Source: Aureimonas sp. ME7 (GTDB taxonomy: Bacteria > Pseudomonadota > Alphaproteobacteria > Rhizobiales > Rhizobiaceae). Taken from it: DNA of 64,000 nucleotides. Both the position numbers and the translations under genes were made by a program. Shown piece by piece: positions 34,422 to 45,157 of this stretch; position 1 is the stretch's first letter; every line of letters starts with the position of its first letter. The stretch spans positions 62,001 through 126,000 of the forward strand of contig NZ_CAJCKW010000008.1 in assembly GCF_903970965.1 (NCBI RefSeq), given 5' to 3'. The notes below the pieces were generated by a model. The model saw only the letters and a list, made by a program, of their open reading frames with translations, was not told where the DNA came from and ran no database searches.

Positions 34422-35309
34422 ATGACCAAGCAACCCTTCGGCCTGTCTGCCGCCCTCGTGACCGCGTTCGACGACGTGAACCGTGTCGATGCCGAGGCCA
34501 TGGTGCGCCATGCCGCCTGGTGCCTTGGGCAAGGCTGCGGCAGTGTCACCCTGTTCGGCACCACGGGCGAAGGGGCCTCGATCTCGGCGCCCGAGCGCAG
34601 CGCCGTCCTGTCCGCCTTCGCGGCGGGCGGCATCGCTCCGTCGAGCGTCATCGGCTGCGTCATGGCGAACGCGGCAGGCGATGCGATTGCGCAAGCGAGC
34701 GAGTTGCTTCGCTGGGGCGCGCGCGGCGTTCTCCTGGCGCCGCCGTCCTATTTCAAGGGCGTTTCGGACGACGGAATCTTCGGCTGGTTCGCGGAAGTGC
34801 TTTCGGGCCTTGGTGCATCGGCGCGCGGCATCATCCTCTACAACATCCCCTCGGTCACCGCGGTGGAGCTGTCGGTCTCGCTGATCGGGCGCCTGAGGGC
34901 GGCCTTTCCGGATGCCATCGTCGGGGTCAAGGACTCGTCGGGCAACTGGTCCTATACCGAGCGCCTCCTGGCCGAACACAAGGACATCGCGATCCTGATC
35001 GGCGACGAGCGGAGCCTAGCGGCCGGCGTCCGGCAGGGCGCCGAGGGCGCGATCTCGGGGATGGCCAACGTTTTCCCTGATCGGCTCCTGTCGCTGGTCC
35101 GACAGGGTCAGGGCGATGCCGGCGTGGACGAACTGGTGAATGCCGTTCTTGCCCATCCGGTGACGCCCGCCGTCAAGGCGCTGGTGGCCCATCGCACCGG
35201 CGATCCCGCCTGGGCGCGCGTGCGCAGCCCCCTGGTGCCGACGCCGGAGGCGGCGCGATCCGGGCTCGGCGCCCTTCTCGACCGCCTCGGCGCGGCGAAG
35301 GCCGCCTGA
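34422..35309 (+). CDS. DapA/N-acetylneuraminate lyase-family protein
   Basis: A 295-residue TIM-barrel lyase or dehydratase. The Schiff-base lysine is Lys170 in VGVKDSSGNW, the catalytic tyrosine is Tyr140 in IILYNIPSVT, and the GTTGEGAS loop is at 46-53. Members use pyruvate or a 2-keto acid: dihydrodipicolinate synthase, N-acetylneuraminate lyase, 2-keto-3-deoxygluconate aldolase and others. Because it heads an operon with a GntR regulator and a sugar-type ABC importer, a sugar-acid aldolase or dehydratase is more likely than lysine synthesis. The start ATG at 34422 has GGGAGGA seven bases upstream (34408-34414); earlier in-frame starts lie within that site. The spacer before it carries palindromic operators. 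Confidence 0.85.
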   Translation: MTKQPFGLSAALVTAFDDVNRVDAEAMVRHAAWCLGQGCGSVTLFGTTGEGASISAPERSAVLSAFAAGGIAPSSVIGCVMANAAGDAIAQASELLRWGARGVLLAPPSYFKGVSDDGIFGWFAEVLSGLGASARGIILYNIPSVTAVELSVSLIGRLRAAFPDAIVGVKDSSGNWSYTERLLAEHKDIAILIGDERSLAAGVRQGAEGAISGMANVFPDRLLSLVRQGQGDAGVDELVNAVLAHPVTPAVKALVAHRTGDPAWARVRSPLVPTPEAARSGLGALLDRLGAAKAA

Positions 35310-35322
35310 GGGAGCGGCTCTG

Positions 35323-36006
35323 ATGGACGCGGAAGCCGACGGCGCCAAGGCCAGGAGCGGCGATGCGCTGAAGCTGCGCGAGCGCGCCTATGAGAGCATC
35401 ATCGAGAAGCTCATGGCGCGCGATTTCGTGCCCGGCGAGTTCGTCTCGCAGCGCCAGCTCGTCCAGCGCACCGGCCTGCCGCTCGGTGCTATCCGCGAGA
35501 TCATTCCGCGCCTGGAATCGGAAGGGCTCCTCGTCACCGTTCCCCAGCGCGGCATCCAGATCGCGCATGTCGATCTGAACCTCATTCGCGAGGCCTTCCA
35601 GTTCCGCCTGTTCCTGGAAAAGGAAGCGGTCGCGACCTTCACGCGCTCCGCCCCGGACCGGGCGATCGCGGCCTTGCGCCGCGAGCACGAGGAGATGCTC
35701 GCGCTCGCCCAGTCGCGCGACCTCGCGCCGGACGAGGAGGAGCGCGCGCAGGCGATCGACTGGCGCCTGCACGACACGTTCATCGACGCGCTCGGCAATT
35801 CCATCATCTCGATGGCCTACCGCGTCAATTCGGTGAAGCTGCGCCTGATCCACCAAGAGCGCTACCGGATCGACGGGCGCGTGGTGCCGGTGATGCGCGA
35901 GCATCTCGGCGTCATCGCCGCGATCGAAAGCCGCGACCCCGAGCGGGCCGCCCAGGCGATCGGCGCCCATATCGACAATGCCAGGAGGCTGGCGCTCGAC
36001 CTGTGA
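35323..36006 (+). CDS. GntR-family (FadR/FCD) transcriptional regulator
   Basis: A 227-residue regulator. The N-terminal winged helix (about 18-85: LRERAYESIIEKLMARDFVPG, SQRQLVQRTGLPLGAIREII, LESEGLLVTVPQRG) binds DNA; the C-terminal all-helical FCD domain (about 95-220) binds an organic-acid-like ligand, with metal-site candidates in WRLHDTFIDAL and MREHLGVIAAIE. It is 13 bases after the lyase gene and 61 before the binding-protein gene, so it likely controls its own operon, probably through the palindromes at 34358-34393. The inducer is unknown. Confidence 0.9.
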   Translation: MDAEADGAKARSGDALKLRERAYESIIEKLMARDFVPGEFVSQRQLVQRTGLPLGAIREIIPRLESEGLLVTVPQRGIQIAHVDLNLIREAFQFRLFLEKEAVATFTRSAPDRAIAALRREHEEMLALAQSRDLAPDEEERAQAIDWRLHDTFIDALGNSIISMAYRVNSVKLRLIHQERYRIDGRVVPVMREHLGVIAAIESRDPERAAQAIGAHIDNARRLALDL

Positions 36007-36067
36007 CCGAACGGCCGAAATCGAGCGTTGGAGGACGCTCCGGCCACCCCAAGGGAGGAGAATCCGC

Positions 36068-37402
36068 ATGTCCGATCATACGCTCACGCTGTCGCGCCGC
36101 CGCTTTCTGGCCGGCACCGCCGCGCTCGGTGCCCTGGCGCTCGCCGGGGTCCGGCCGAGCTTCGCCGCCGGTGTCGACTGGAAGAAACACGCCGGCACGA
36201 CGATCGAGGTGAACCTCACCAAGAACCCGCGCGGCGAGCTCTTGCGCAAGTACCAGTCCGAGTTCGAGGCGCTGACCGGCATCAAGGTCAATTCCGAGGC
36301 GACGCCCGAGCAGCAGCAGCGCCAGAAGGCGGTGATCGAGCTGACCTCCGGCCGCCCGAGCTTCGACGTCATCCACATCTCGTTCCACGCCCAGAAGCGG
36401 CAATACGAGAAGGCCGGCTGGCTGGCCGACCTTTCGCCCTTCATGGCCGATGCGAACCTCACCGAGGCAACGCTGAACGAGGGTGACTTCGCGCCCGCCG
36501 GCCTGTCCTACGCCAAGGACGCGGAAGGTCGCATCCGTGCTCTGCCCTTCTCGGTCGACTACTGGATCGTCTACTGGAACAAGGAGCTCTTCGCGGCCAA
36601 GAACATCGCCTACCCCGAAACGTTCGAAGCCATGCTGGCAGCGGCCGAGGCGCTCACCGACAAGGACGCCGGCACGTCGGGCTTCGTCGCGCGCGGCATG
36701 AAGAACGCCAACACTCCGGTCTGGACCTCGCTGATGCTCGGCTACGGCCAGCAGGCGATCGGGCCGGACGGCGCGATCCTGGCTGACAACGACAAGGGCG
36801 TCGAGGCGGCCAAGCTCTATCAGGCGCTGATGACGAAGACCGCGCCGCGCGGCGTCACCGGCTTCAACTGGGCCGAATGCCAGTCCGCGTTCCTGCAGGG
36901 CAAGGTCGGCATGTGGTTCGACGGCGTCGGCTTCGCCGCGCCGCTCGAGAACCCCGAGCTTTCGCGCGTCGTCGGCAAGGTCGGCTACGGCGTCGTGCCG
37001 GCGGGGCCGGCCGGCCGCGCTGCCCCGACGCTCGGCGACGGGATCGCGGTGGCGGAGGCCTCGGCCAACAAGGAAGCGGCCTATCTCTACTGCCAGTGGG
37101 CCGTGTCGAAGGAGATGGGCGCGCGCCTCTTCCAGGCCGGTGCCGGCGTTCCCTTCCGCACCTCGGTGATCGAGGATGTGGAGGTCCGCAAGGGCGTCAC
37201 CATGCCGGCCGAATGGGCCGATGCGGTGGCGGCGTCCGCCAAGGTCAGCCAGATCGCGCTGCCCGTCGTGATCCCGGTCACCGAGTTCCGCGACATCTAC
37301 GGCGTCGCCCTCACCAACCTTCTGGGCGGCGCCGACCCGGCGGCCGAGCTGAAGGCGGCGAGCGAGCAGTTCAAGCCCATCCTGGCGCGAAGCGAGGCCT
37401 GA
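36068..37402 (+). CDS. ABC sugar transporter, periplasmic binding protein
   Basis: A 444-residue family 1 extracellular solute-binding protein (maltose/glycerol-phosphate binding type). The N-terminus has a twin-arginine-like signal, SRRRFLAGTAALGALALAG, with cleavage near AGVRPSFAAG. The mature part shows YQSEFEALTGIKVNSEATP, IRALPFSVDYWIVYWNKELF and the C-terminal NLLGGADPAAELKAASEQF of this family. It captures a sugar or sugar acid for the two permeases and ATPase encoded next. The start ATG at 36068 follows GGGAGGAGAATCCGC. The stop overlaps the permease start by one base (TGATG). Confidence 0.93.
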   Translation: MSDHTLTLSRRRFLAGTAALGALALAGVRPSFAAGVDWKKHAGTTIEVNLTKNPRGELLRKYQSEFEALTGIKVNSEATPEQQQRQKAVIELTSGRPSFDVIHISFHAQKRQYEKAGWLADLSPFMADANLTEATLNEGDFAPAGLSYAKDAEGRIRALPFSVDYWIVYWNKELFAAKNIAYPETFEAMLAAAEALTDKDAGTSGFVARGMKNANTPVWTSLMLGYGQQAIGPDGAILADNDKGVEAAKLYQALMTKTAPRGVTGFNWAECQSAFLQGKVGMWFDGVGFAAPLENPELSRVVGKVGYGVVPAGPAGRAAPTLGDGIAVAEASANKEAAYLYCQWAVSKEMGARLFQAGAGVPFRTSVIEDVEVRKGVTMPAEWADAVAASAKVSQIALPVVIPVTEFRDIYGVALTNLLGGADPAAELKAASEQFKPILARSEA

Positions 37403-38331
37403 TGAGCGTTCTGACGACCGAGGCGGGCAAATCCGGGGCGGCGACGCGCGCCCCGGGGCGGCGGCGGGGCCGGCTTCGCGCGAGCTACTGGCCCTTCGTC
37501 ATTCCGGCGCTCGCCGTGGTGGTGGCGGTGATCGTGTTCCCCTGGGCGTTCACGCTCTGGATGAGCGTCAACGCCTGGCGGCTGGGCGGCGAGGTCTCGT
37601 TCGTCGGCCTCGAGAACTATGCCCGGCTCGCCACCGACGTCCGCTTCTGGGAATCCATGGGGCACGCCCTGGTCTACACCGCGCTTTCGGTCGTCGCGCC
37701 CTTGATCCTCGGAACGCTGGCCGCCGTCCTGTTCGATTCGAAGATGCCGATGAAGGGCGTCCTCCGGGCGATCTTCGTCATGCCGATGATGGCGACGCCG
37801 GTGGCCGTCGCCCTCGTCTGGACGATGATGTTCAACCCCTCGCTCGGCGTCCTGAACTACCTCCTGTCGCGCGTCGGCCTGCCCGAGCAGTCCTGGATCT
37901 ACGACCAGTCCACCGTGATCCCGTCGCTGGTGCTCGTGGAAACCTGGCAGTGGACGCCGCTCGTCATGCTGATCGTGCTCGGCGGTCTCGCCTCGCTTCC
38001 GCGCGAGCCCTACGAGGGCGCCGAGATCGACGGGGCGAACGGCTGGCAGCGGTTCCGCTACATCACCTTGCCGCTGATCGCGCCCTTCATGATGGTGGCC
38101 GTCATCATCCGCTCGATCGACGCCCTGAAAAGCTTCGACATCATCTTCGCGATGACGCAAGGGGGACCGGGCACGGCGTCGGAGACGATCAACCTCTACC
38201 TCTACAACGTCGCCTTCTCCTACTACGACATCGGCTACGGCTCGGCGATCGCCGTGGTCTTCTTCATCGTCATCATCGCCCTGTCGCTTGTCATGCTGCA
38301 CCTGAAGCAGCGGGCGAAGTGGAACGGGTGA
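37402..38331 (+). CDS. ABC sugar transporter permease 1 (MalF/UgpA type)
   Basis: A 309-residue inner-membrane permease with six predicted helices, first at about 30-52 (WPFVIPALAVVVAVIVFPWAF). The cytoplasmic coupling loop YEGAEIDGANGWQRFRYITLPL (EAA motif; the G after three residues of hydrophilic sequence is conserved) docks on the ATPase. The family tail DALKSFDIIFAMTQGGPGTAS is typical of sugar importers. The ATG overlaps the binding-protein stop by one base. It pairs with the next permease, 14 bases downstream. Confidence 0.93.
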   Translation: MSVLTTEAGKSGAATRAPGRRRGRLRASYWPFVIPALAVVVAVIVFPWAFTLWMSVNAWRLGGEVSFVGLENYARLATDVRFWESMGHALVYTALSVVAPLILGTLAAVLFDSKMPMKGVLRAIFVMPMMATPVAVALVWTMMFNPSLGVLNYLLSRVGLPEQSWIYDQSTVIPSLVLVETWQWTPLVMLIVLGGLASLPREPYEGAEIDGANGWQRFRYITLPLIAPFMMVAVIIRSIDALKSFDIIFAMTQGGPGTASETINLYLYNVAFSYYDIGYGSAIAVVFFIVIIALSLVMLHLKQRAKWNG

Positions 38332-38345
38332 GGGGGGAAGGATCC

Positions 38346-39164
38346 ATGAAGCTCCGCCGTGTCCTCGACCGCGCAGGCCTCCTGTTTCTCGGGGTGGTCT
38401 TCGTTTCGCCCGCCCTGTTCTTCTTCGTGTGGATGCTGTCCCTGTCGCTGAAGTTCGAGATCGACAACGGCGCCTATCCGCCGATCCTGATCCCGGAACG
38501 GGTGGCCTGGACGAACTATACGCGCATCTTCGCCGAGAACGACTTCCTCCTGTATTTCTGGAACTCGATCCTCGTCACCGGCACGGCGACGCTGCTGGCG
38601 CTTCTCGTCGGCGTGCCGGCCGGCTACGGCATCGCCCGGCTGAAGGCCGACAAGGCGGCGATCGTCATCATGATCGCGCGCATGACGCCCGGCCTGTCGT
38701 TCCTGATCCCCTTGTTCCTGCTGTTCCAGACGATCGGCCTTCTCGGCACGCTCATGCCGCAGATCGTGATCCATCTCGTGGTCACCGTGCCGATCGTGAT
38801 CTGGGTGATGATCGGCTATTTCGAAACGACGCCGCTGGAGCTGGAAGAGGCCGCCGTGATCGACGGGGCCAGCGGCTGGCAGGTATTCTGGCGCGTCGCC
38901 GTTCCGATCGCGCGGCCCGGCATCGTCGTGTCGCTGATTCTGGCCGTCATCTTCTCCTGGAACAACTTCGTCTTCGGGATCGTGCTAGCCAGCCGCGAAA
39001 CACGCACGCTCCCCGTCGCGGTCTACAACATGTTGTCCTTCGAGCAGGTGTCCTGGGGGCCGCTGGCGGCCGCCGCCCTCGTGGTCACGCTTCCCGTTCT
39101 CATCCTCACCGTCGTCGCCCAGCGCCAGATCGTGGCGGGCCTGACCGCCGGCGCCGTCAAGTAA
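38346..39164 (+). CDS. ABC sugar transporter permease 2 (MalG/UgpE type)
   Basis: A 272-residue inner-membrane permease with six predicted helices. The first is [20 protein letters not shown], and the EAA coupling loop is [20 protein letters not shown]. The loop [27 protein letters not shown] is a MalG-family hallmark. It forms a heterodimer with the upstream permease. The start ATG at 38346 follows GAGGGGGGAAGGATC. The ATPase gene starts 10 bases after its stop. Confidence 0.93.
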   Translation: MKLRRVLDRAGLLFLGVVFVSPALFFFVWMLSLSLKFEIDNGAYPPILIPERVAWTNYTRIFAENDFLLYFWNSILVTGTATLLALLVGVPAGYGIARLKADKAAIVIMIARMTPGLSFLIPLFLLFQTIGLLGTLMPQIVIHLVVTVPIVIWVMIGYFETTPLELEEAAVIDGASGWQVFWRVAVPIARPGIVVSLILAVIFSWNNFVFGIVLASRETRTLPVAVYNMLSFEQVSWGPLAAAALVVTLPVLILTVVAQRQIVAGLTAGAVK

Positions 39165-39174
39165 GGAACCATCC

Positions 39175-40239
<1,065 letters not shown>

Positions 40240-40331
40240 AAGCCGGCTTGACGATCCTTCGGGAGGAAGACCCTTTGCGCGCGACCGATCGGCTCTAGTT
40301 GGTCGCCCGAATCCCCAAAGGAGATATGCCC

Positions 40332-41387
40332 ATGTTCGTCTGCGAAGGCTTCGCCACGAATTCCGCCCAGGAGCCCTTGAGCCGCACCTCGTTCGAGCGC
40401 CGCGACGTCGGCGAGCGGGACGTGAAGATCGACATCCTGTTCTGCGGCGTCTGCCATTCCGACCTGCATCAGGCCCGCGACGAATGGCACAACACCACCT
40501 ATCCCTGCCTTCCCGGCCACGAGATCGTCGGCCGCGTGTCGGCGGTCGGCTCGGCCGTTTCGAAATTCAAGGTCGGGGATCTGGCCGGCGTCGGCTGCAT
40601 GGTCGGCTCGTGCCAGGATTGCGCGAGCTGTTCCGACGGCCTGGAGCAGTATTGCCTGAACGGCTTCGTCGGCACCTATAACGGAATCGAGAAGGAAACC
40701 GGCAAGGTCACCATGGGCGGCTATTCCGACGCCGTCGTGGTGGACGAGGGCTTCGTGCTGCGCATCCCCGAAAACCTGGAGCTTGCCGCCGTCGCCCCGC
40801 TTCTTTGCGCGGGCATCACCACCTATTCGCCGCTGCGGCGCTGGAAGGTCGGCCCCGGCCAGAAGGTCGGCATCGTCGGCCTTGGTGGTCTCGGCCACAT
40901 GGGCGTCAAGCTGGCGCACGCGATGGGCGCCCATGTCGTCCTCTTCACCACCTCGCCCGGCAAGGCCGAGGACGCCAAGCGGCTCGGGGCCGACGAGGTG
41001 ATCGTCTCGACCGATCCGAAGCAGATGGAAGCGCACGGGGACAGCTTCGACTTCATCCTCGATTGCGTGGCCGCCGACCACGACGTCAACGCCTACCTGA
41101 ACCTTCTGAAGCGCGACGGCACGATGTGTCAGGTCGGCGCGCCGGAAAAGCCGCTCTCGGTTGCGGCCTTCGCCGTGATCTGGCGCCGCCGGTCCTTTGC
41201 CGGCTCCTTGATCGGCGGCATCGCGGAAACGCAGGAAATGCTCGACTTCTGCGCCGAGCACGGCATCGTCTCCGACATCGAGACGATCCGCATCCAGGAC
41301 ATCGAGGCGGCCTACGGGCGCATGCTGAAGAGCGACGTCAAGTATCGCTTCGTGATCGACATGGCCTCCTTGAAGGAAGCCGCCTGA
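40332..41387 (+). CDS. Zinc-dependent alcohol dehydrogenase (CAD/YahK family)
   Basis: A 351-residue NAD(P)-dependent alcohol/aldehyde dehydrogenase of the cinnamyl-alcohol-dehydrogenase type. Catalytic zinc ligands are in ILFCGVCHSD (Cys38) and PGHEIVG (His63), the structural zinc cysteines in GSCQDCASC with a later Cys, and the Rossmann loop in VGIVGLGGLGHMGVKLAHAMG. I chose ATG 40332 because AAAGGAG (40317-40323) is eight bases upstream of it; an ATG at 40326 would leave only two bases. It may be cotranscribed with the ABC operon and reduce or oxidise a product of its substrate, but family members act broadly on aldehydes. Confidence 0.92.
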   Translation: MFVCEGFATNSAQEPLSRTSFERRDVGERDVKIDILFCGVCHSDLHQARDEWHNTTYPCLPGHEIVGRVSAVGSAVSKFKVGDLAGVGCMVGSCQDCASCSDGLEQYCLNGFVGTYNGIEKETGKVTMGGYSDAVVVDEGFVLRIPENLELAAVAPLLCAGITTYSPLRRWKVGPGQKVGIVGLGGLGHMGVKLAHAMGAHVVLFTTSPGKAEDAKRLGADEVIVSTDPKQMEAHGDSFDFILDCVAADHDVNAYLNLLKRDGTMCQVGAPEKPLSVAAFAVIWRRRSFAGSLIGGIAETQEMLDFCAEHGIVSDIETIRIQDIEAAYGRMLKSDVKYRFVIDMASLKEAA

Positions 41388-41400
41388 TCGCACGACCTTT

Positions 41401-41431
41401 GCCTGCCGCCCGGATTTAGCGGGCGGCAGGC
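41401..41431. terminator. Hairpin between convergent alcohol dehydrogenase and PAS-like genes
   Basis: A perfect 12-bp GC-rich stem (41401-41412 with 41420-41431) and 7-base loop lies between two convergent stops. There is no downstream T run in either direction, so it may act with Rho or as a 3' stabiliser. Confidence 0.5.
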
Positions 41432-41456
41432 GATCGGCGAATGTCCCTGTTGGCCC

Positions 41457-41924
41457 TCAGTCGTTGCGCCGATCGCGCCAGACCCGTTGCAGCATGGAAT
41501 CGAGTTCGCCGCGATAGGACGGGTCGCCGTGCTTCTCGGCAAGGAAGCGCAGGTCGATCAGCCGCTCCACGAACTCGTCGTCGAGTTCGTTGCGCGAATG
41601 GCCGGTCAGTTCCTCGATCGTGGAGACGAGGCGAGCGGGCGTTCCTCCGTTGTCGGTTTCCCAGAGGCTCTGGCTTCTCACCTGCGCGGTGCCGCCGCTC
41701 GCCAGCTTCAATGTATAAAGGTTGACCGTTGGCTCCGTGCTCTGGAAGCTGCGGGCCAGCCGCTCGTAGACCGTGTCTCGGTTGGGAGAGACGATCTGGT
41801 TGCGATAGTCCAGGATGTCCACCGCCGCCGGATCCGGGGATGCGAGGGGCAGGCGACGGGCGAACTCGGGCGTCAGGGCCATGGTCCGACTGCCGAATTC
41901 CCAGATCAGCGTTCCCTTCAGCAT
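41457..41924 (-). CDS. Small stand-alone PAS-like protein
   Basis: A 155-residue protein. The first 105 residues read like a PAS_3 fold: an N-terminal IWEFGSRTMALTPEFARRL strand/helix, a short linker with a DILDYRNQIVSPNRDTVYERL helix, then the strands NLYTLKLASGGTAQVRSQSL and PARLVSTIEEL. The remaining 50 residues are charged and helical. There is no kinase, cyclase or receiver domain attached, so it could be a single-domain sensor or protein-interaction module. I do not recognise a named family. It is a monocistronic gene between convergent and same-strand genes; its context says little. Confidence 0.6.
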   Translation of the reverse strand: MLKGTLIWEFGSRTMALTPEFARRLPLASPDPAAVDILDYRNQIVSPNRDTVYERLARSFQSTEPTVNLYTLKLASGGTAQVRSQSLWETDNGGTPARLVSTIEELTGHSRNELDDEFVERLIDLRFLAEKHGDPSYRGELDSMLQRVWRDRRND

Positions 41925-42047
41925 GCGATTCCCACTTCAACCTGCCCCTGCGTGATATGCAAGCTGGGGTGGTGGCCGTCCAGCGTTGCGCACGCGGAAA
42001 CGAGGAAGTTTTGAGGCTTCGGCCGAGAGGCCGTCGGCTCTGGGCTT

Positions 42048-43661
42048 CTAAAACAGGTCGCCCTGGGAAACTTCGTCCGAGGACGACTTGCTCCGTCGCG
42101 CCGGTTTCGGCGCGCGGCTGGCGAGCGCGCCCTCGCCGCTGGTGGCGAGCGCCGAGCGGCGATGGCCTTGCGCGAATTCCAGCTCGAACGCGGTTCCCGG
42201 CGGCAGATCCTCGGCGCGGGTGATCGGCACGTTGCCCGGACCGCGCACGATCGCATAGCCCCGTTCCAGGACCTGGCGCGGATCGAGGCTTTCGGCGAGC
42301 CGCCAGGCGCCAGCGAGCGCTGCGCGCTGGCGCTGGAGGCGATCGCGGAACGCGCGGTCGAGCCGCTCGCCCGCCGTCAGGACGCGGTGCCGCGCCTGGT
42401 CGGAGCGCGCCGCCACGATGTGGGGCCGGAGCGCCGCATCCAGCCGTTCCAGCCGGTTCCGTTTGGCCGAAAGTGCATTGGAGAGGGCGTGGCGCGCCTG
42501 CGCTTCGGCATGGCGAAGATTGCCCCGCCGGTCGCGAAGCGCCGCTTCGAGGCGCGTCGGCGTCAGAAGTGCGCCGGCCTCGCCCAGCATCCGCCGCCGC
42601 TCGCCGACATGGAAGCGCAACGCTCGCCCGAGCCCGCTGTCGGCCTCGTCGAGGCGACGGCGGGGAAGGGACAGGAGAAGGTCCGGCGAGGGGAGAGCGC
42701 GGGCGAGCCCCGCGACGGCCCGCCGCTCGCCCTGGAGCGTGCGCGACACGGCCGCGGCCGAGCGCGCCGAAAGGGCGGCGAGCGCGGCCACGAGATCGGC
42801 GCGTACGGGAACCGCCATCTCGGCGGCGCCCGTCGGCGTCGGCGCCCGCCGGTCCGCCGCGTGGTCGATCAGCGTCCAGTCGGTTTCGTGCCCGACGGCC
42901 GAGATCAGCGGAATGGCGGAGCCGGCGGCTGCGCGCACCACGGCCTCGTCGTTGAAGCCCCAAAGGTCCTCGAGGCTTCCCCCGCCGCGCGCCACGATGA
43001 TGAGGTCGGGCCGGGGAACCGCCCCGCCCGGCTCCAGCGCGTTGAAGCCCTCGATCGCGGCCGCGACCTCGGCCCCGCACGTGTCGCCCTGGACGCGCAC
43101 GGGCCAGACCAGGAGATGGAGCGGAAAGCGATCGGCGATGCGGTGGCGAATGTCGCGGATCACCGCGCCGGTCGGCGAGGTGACGACGCCGACGACGCGC
43201 GGCATGAAGGGCAGGGAGCGTTTGCGCTCCGCGGCGAACAGCCCTTCGGCTTCGAGCTTCAGCCGGCGCTCGTTGAGAAGCGCCATGAGGGCGCCCGCGC
43301 CCGCCGGCTGCATCGCCTCCACCACGATCTGATACTTGGATGAGCCGGGAAAGGTCGTCAGCTTGCCGGTGACGACGACTTCGAGCCCTTCCTCCGGCTT
43401 GAAGGCGAGCTGCGCAAAGGTGCCGCGCCAGACCACGGCTTCCAGGCGCGAGCGCTCGTCCTTCAGCGCGAAATAGGCGTGGCCGGACGAATGGGGCCCG
43501 CGATAGCCCGAGATTTCGCCGCGCACGCGCACATGGCCGAAGCGATCCTCGACGGTGCGCTTCAGCTCGCCCGAAATCTCGGAGACCGTGTATTCCGCGA
43601 CGTTGCTGACGGCGTCCCCGGCATTGTCGAGCGGCAGTGCGTTGGCGGCGCGCCTCACCAT
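42048..43661 (-). CDS. xseA: Exodeoxyribonuclease VII large subunit
   Basis: A 537-residue XseA, which with XseB cuts single-stranded DNA in both directions. It has the N-terminal OB domain ([44 protein letters not shown]), then the catalytic domain ([51 protein letters not shown]) and a long coiled coil. The C-terminal end DEVSQGDLF is typical of alphaproteobacteria. The start ATG at 43661 lies seven bases inside the end of the LysR gene, so the two are translationally coupled. The frame upstream of 43661 is spurious. XseB is not in the window. Confidence 0.95.
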   Translation of the reverse strand: MVRRAANALPLDNAGDAVSNVAEYTVSEISGELKRTVEDRFGHVRVRGEISGYRGPHSSGHAYFALKDERSRLEAVVWRGTFAQLAFKPEEGLEVVVTGKLTTFPGSSKYQIVVEAMQPAGAGALMALLNERRLKLEAEGLFAAERKRSLPFMPRVVGVVTSPTGAVIRDIRHRIADRFPLHLLVWPVRVQGDTCGAEVAAAIEGFNALEPGGAVPRPDLIIVARGGGSLEDLWGFNDEAVVRAAAGSAIPLISAVGHETDWTLIDHAADRRAPTPTGAAEMAVPVRADLVAALAALSARSAAAVSRTLQGERRAVAGLARALPSPDLLLSLPRRRLDEADSGLGRALRFHVGERRRMLGEAGALLTPTRLEAALRDRRGNLRHAEAQARHALSNALSAKRNRLERLDAALRPHIVAARSDQARHRVLTAGERLDRAFRDRLQRQRAALAGAWRLAESLDPRQVLERGYAIVRGPGNVPITRAEDLPPGTAFELEFAQGHRRSALATSGEGALASRAPKPARRSKSSSDEVSQGDLF

Positions 43662-44608
43662 CCGGCGAGCCCGACGCTCGGGCGCAGGCGCTGCGAGCGG
43701 ATCACGCGCGTTTCGGGAATGCGCGAGGTGATCGTGTTCGGCGGCGTTTGCGGCAGGTTCTGAAGGCTTTCGCGGATATGGTCGACGAGGGCGGCGACGG
43801 CCGGAGACTGGCTGTTGCGCCCGCGCATGACCGCGATCTGCGCGTCGGGCAGCCGCGGAAAGCCGTCCGCTTCGCCCAGCACCCGCATGCCCGGGCGCAG
43901 AGCGCATTCGGGCAGGACGCTGACCGCCAGACCTGCCAGAACGGCGGAGGTGACGATCTGCGCCGACCAGCTCGTGAACAGGACGCGGTGCTCGCGCCCG
44001 ACGCGGCGAAGCGCGTCGATGCCCTGCTGGCGCCACTGGCAGTCCGAGCGGCCGATCGCCAGCGGCAGCACCTTCTCCTCGTGGATCGAATGCGCCGCCG
44101 AGGTCACGAAATGCAACGGTTCGGTCCGCACGATCTCCGACCAGCCATGTGTCTTGCTGGGACAGACCAAGGCGACGTCGAGATGGTTCTTCTCGATGTC
44201 GTCGATCAGGCAGGACGTCGTCTCGCAGGCGATCTGCAACTCGACCCGCGGGTTGGATCGCACGAAGCGCGCCATGATCTCGGGCAGGAAGCGCTCGGCA
44301 TAGTCGTCCGGCAAGCCGATGCGCACATGGCCCTCGATCGTTTCCTCGTCGAAGGCGAGAAGCGTTTCCTGGCTGAGCGAGAGCATGCGCCGGGCGTAGT
44401 TCAGGAGGCGCGCGCCCGCGTCCGTCAGCTTCACCGCCCGTCCGTTGCGCTCGAAGAGGTCGGTTCCCAGCCGCTCCTCCAGGCGCCGAACCTGCATGGA
44501 GACGGCCGACTGCGTCTTGAACACCTCCTCCGCCGCGCGGGTGAAGCTGCCGGTGTCGACGATGGCGACGAAGGTGCGAAGCTGATCGAGATCGAGGGGT
44601 GTGGCCAT
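43655..44608 (-). CDS. LysR-family transcriptional regulator (LrhA-like)
   Basis: A 317-residue LysR regulator. The N-terminal winged helix is clear: [48 protein letters not shown] spans about 5-55. The effector domain ([40 protein letters not shown]) resembles the LrhA/HexA subgroup, which controls motility and surface genes in other Proteobacteria. I chose ATG 44608 ([10 protein letters not shown]); ATG 44620 is an equally possible start. It overlaps xseA and diverges from the DUF1127 gene across a 186-base spacer, its possible target. Ligand unknown. Confidence 0.88.
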   Translation of the reverse strand: MATPLDLDQLRTFVAIVDTGSFTRAAEEVFKTQSAVSMQVRRLEERLGTDLFERNGRAVKLTDAGARLLNYARRMLSLSQETLLAFDEETIEGHVRIGLPDDYAERFLPEIMARFVRSNPRVELQIACETTSCLIDDIEKNHLDVALVCPSKTHGWSEIVRTEPLHFVTSAAHSIHEEKVLPLAIGRSDCQWRQQGIDALRRVGREHRVLFTSWSAQIVTSAVLAGLAVSVLPECALRPGMRVLGEADGFPRLPDAQIAVMRGRNSQSPAVAALVDHIRESLQNLPQTPPNTITSRIPETRVIRSQRLRPSVGLAGW

Positions 44609-44794
44609 GGTGGCATCCATCACGTTCGATGATGACGACCATAAGAAACATTCGTTGGCTTGATCCGTCAAGCCGGCCTATCTCCCAATCTGTCAACAAC
44701 GCGGACGCCGCTTCGAACCTCCGGACACCCCGTCCGGCGGAACGGCCCCTGCTTGCCCGACACCACCGTATGGCCCTCGAAAGGAGACACCGCC

Positions 44795-45073
44795 ATGACG
44801 CTCGCTGCGAAGACGCCCCGGTTCCGCCTCGCGGACATTCTCGCCCCCGTCCAGGGTCCGGCGATCCCCGCCCTTCGCGCGATCGTCCGCACTCTCCTCA
44901 ATCGCCGTGCGGCCTACCGCGTGTCCGAGCTGCCCGACCATCTCCTCAAGGATATCGGGCTGAAGCGCGACGACGTGCACGAGGCGCTGCATGCGGACTG
45001 GCGCGAGGACCCGACCTTCAAGATGGCGCTGGCCGCCGCCCGTCGGCGGCGCATCGGCCCCGACCGCGACTGA
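44795..45073 (+). CDS. Small DUF1127 (YjiS-like) protein
   Basis: A 92-residue arginine-rich protein with a DUF1127 motif at about 45-72: [25 protein letters not shown]. Small DUF1127 proteins are common in alphaproteobacteria; some affect phosphate or carbon metabolism and RNA turnover in Agrobacterium and Rhodobacter. This one is longer than the 40-50-residue type, with about 40 residues before the motif and a basic tail. The start ATG at 44795 has AAGGAG 11 bases upstream. It diverges from the LysR gene and ends before a strong shared terminator. Confidence 0.88.
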   Translation: MTLAAKTPRFRLADILAPVQGPAIPALRAIVRTLLNRRAAYRVSELPDHLLKDIGLKRDDVHEALHADWREDPTFKMALAAARRRRIGPDRD

Positions 45074-45100
45074 CGGGTCGGATCGACCGACGCCCAACCA

Positions 45101-45132
45101 AAAGGCCGCCGCGAAGGATCGCGGCGGCCTTT
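45101..45132. terminator. Bidirectional rho-independent terminator
   Basis: A perfect 12-bp stem (45101-45112 with 45121-45132) beginning AAAGGCCGCCGC and ending in CCTTTTT on the plus strand and in T's (complement of AAAA) on the minus strand. It lies between the convergent DUF1127 and CNNM-type genes and suits termination of both. Confidence 0.9.
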
Positions 45133-45157
45133 TTCATTCGGAGAGACTTCGACAGCT

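Noticed and set aside
40326-40331. ATG at 40326 as start of the alcohol dehydrogenase
   Set aside because: It is only two bases from AAAGGAG; the ATG at 40332 has the proper eight-base spacing.
43662-44699. N-terminal extension of the xseA frame
   Set aside because: It lies across the LysR gene in another frame; XseA homology begins at the ATG at 43661.
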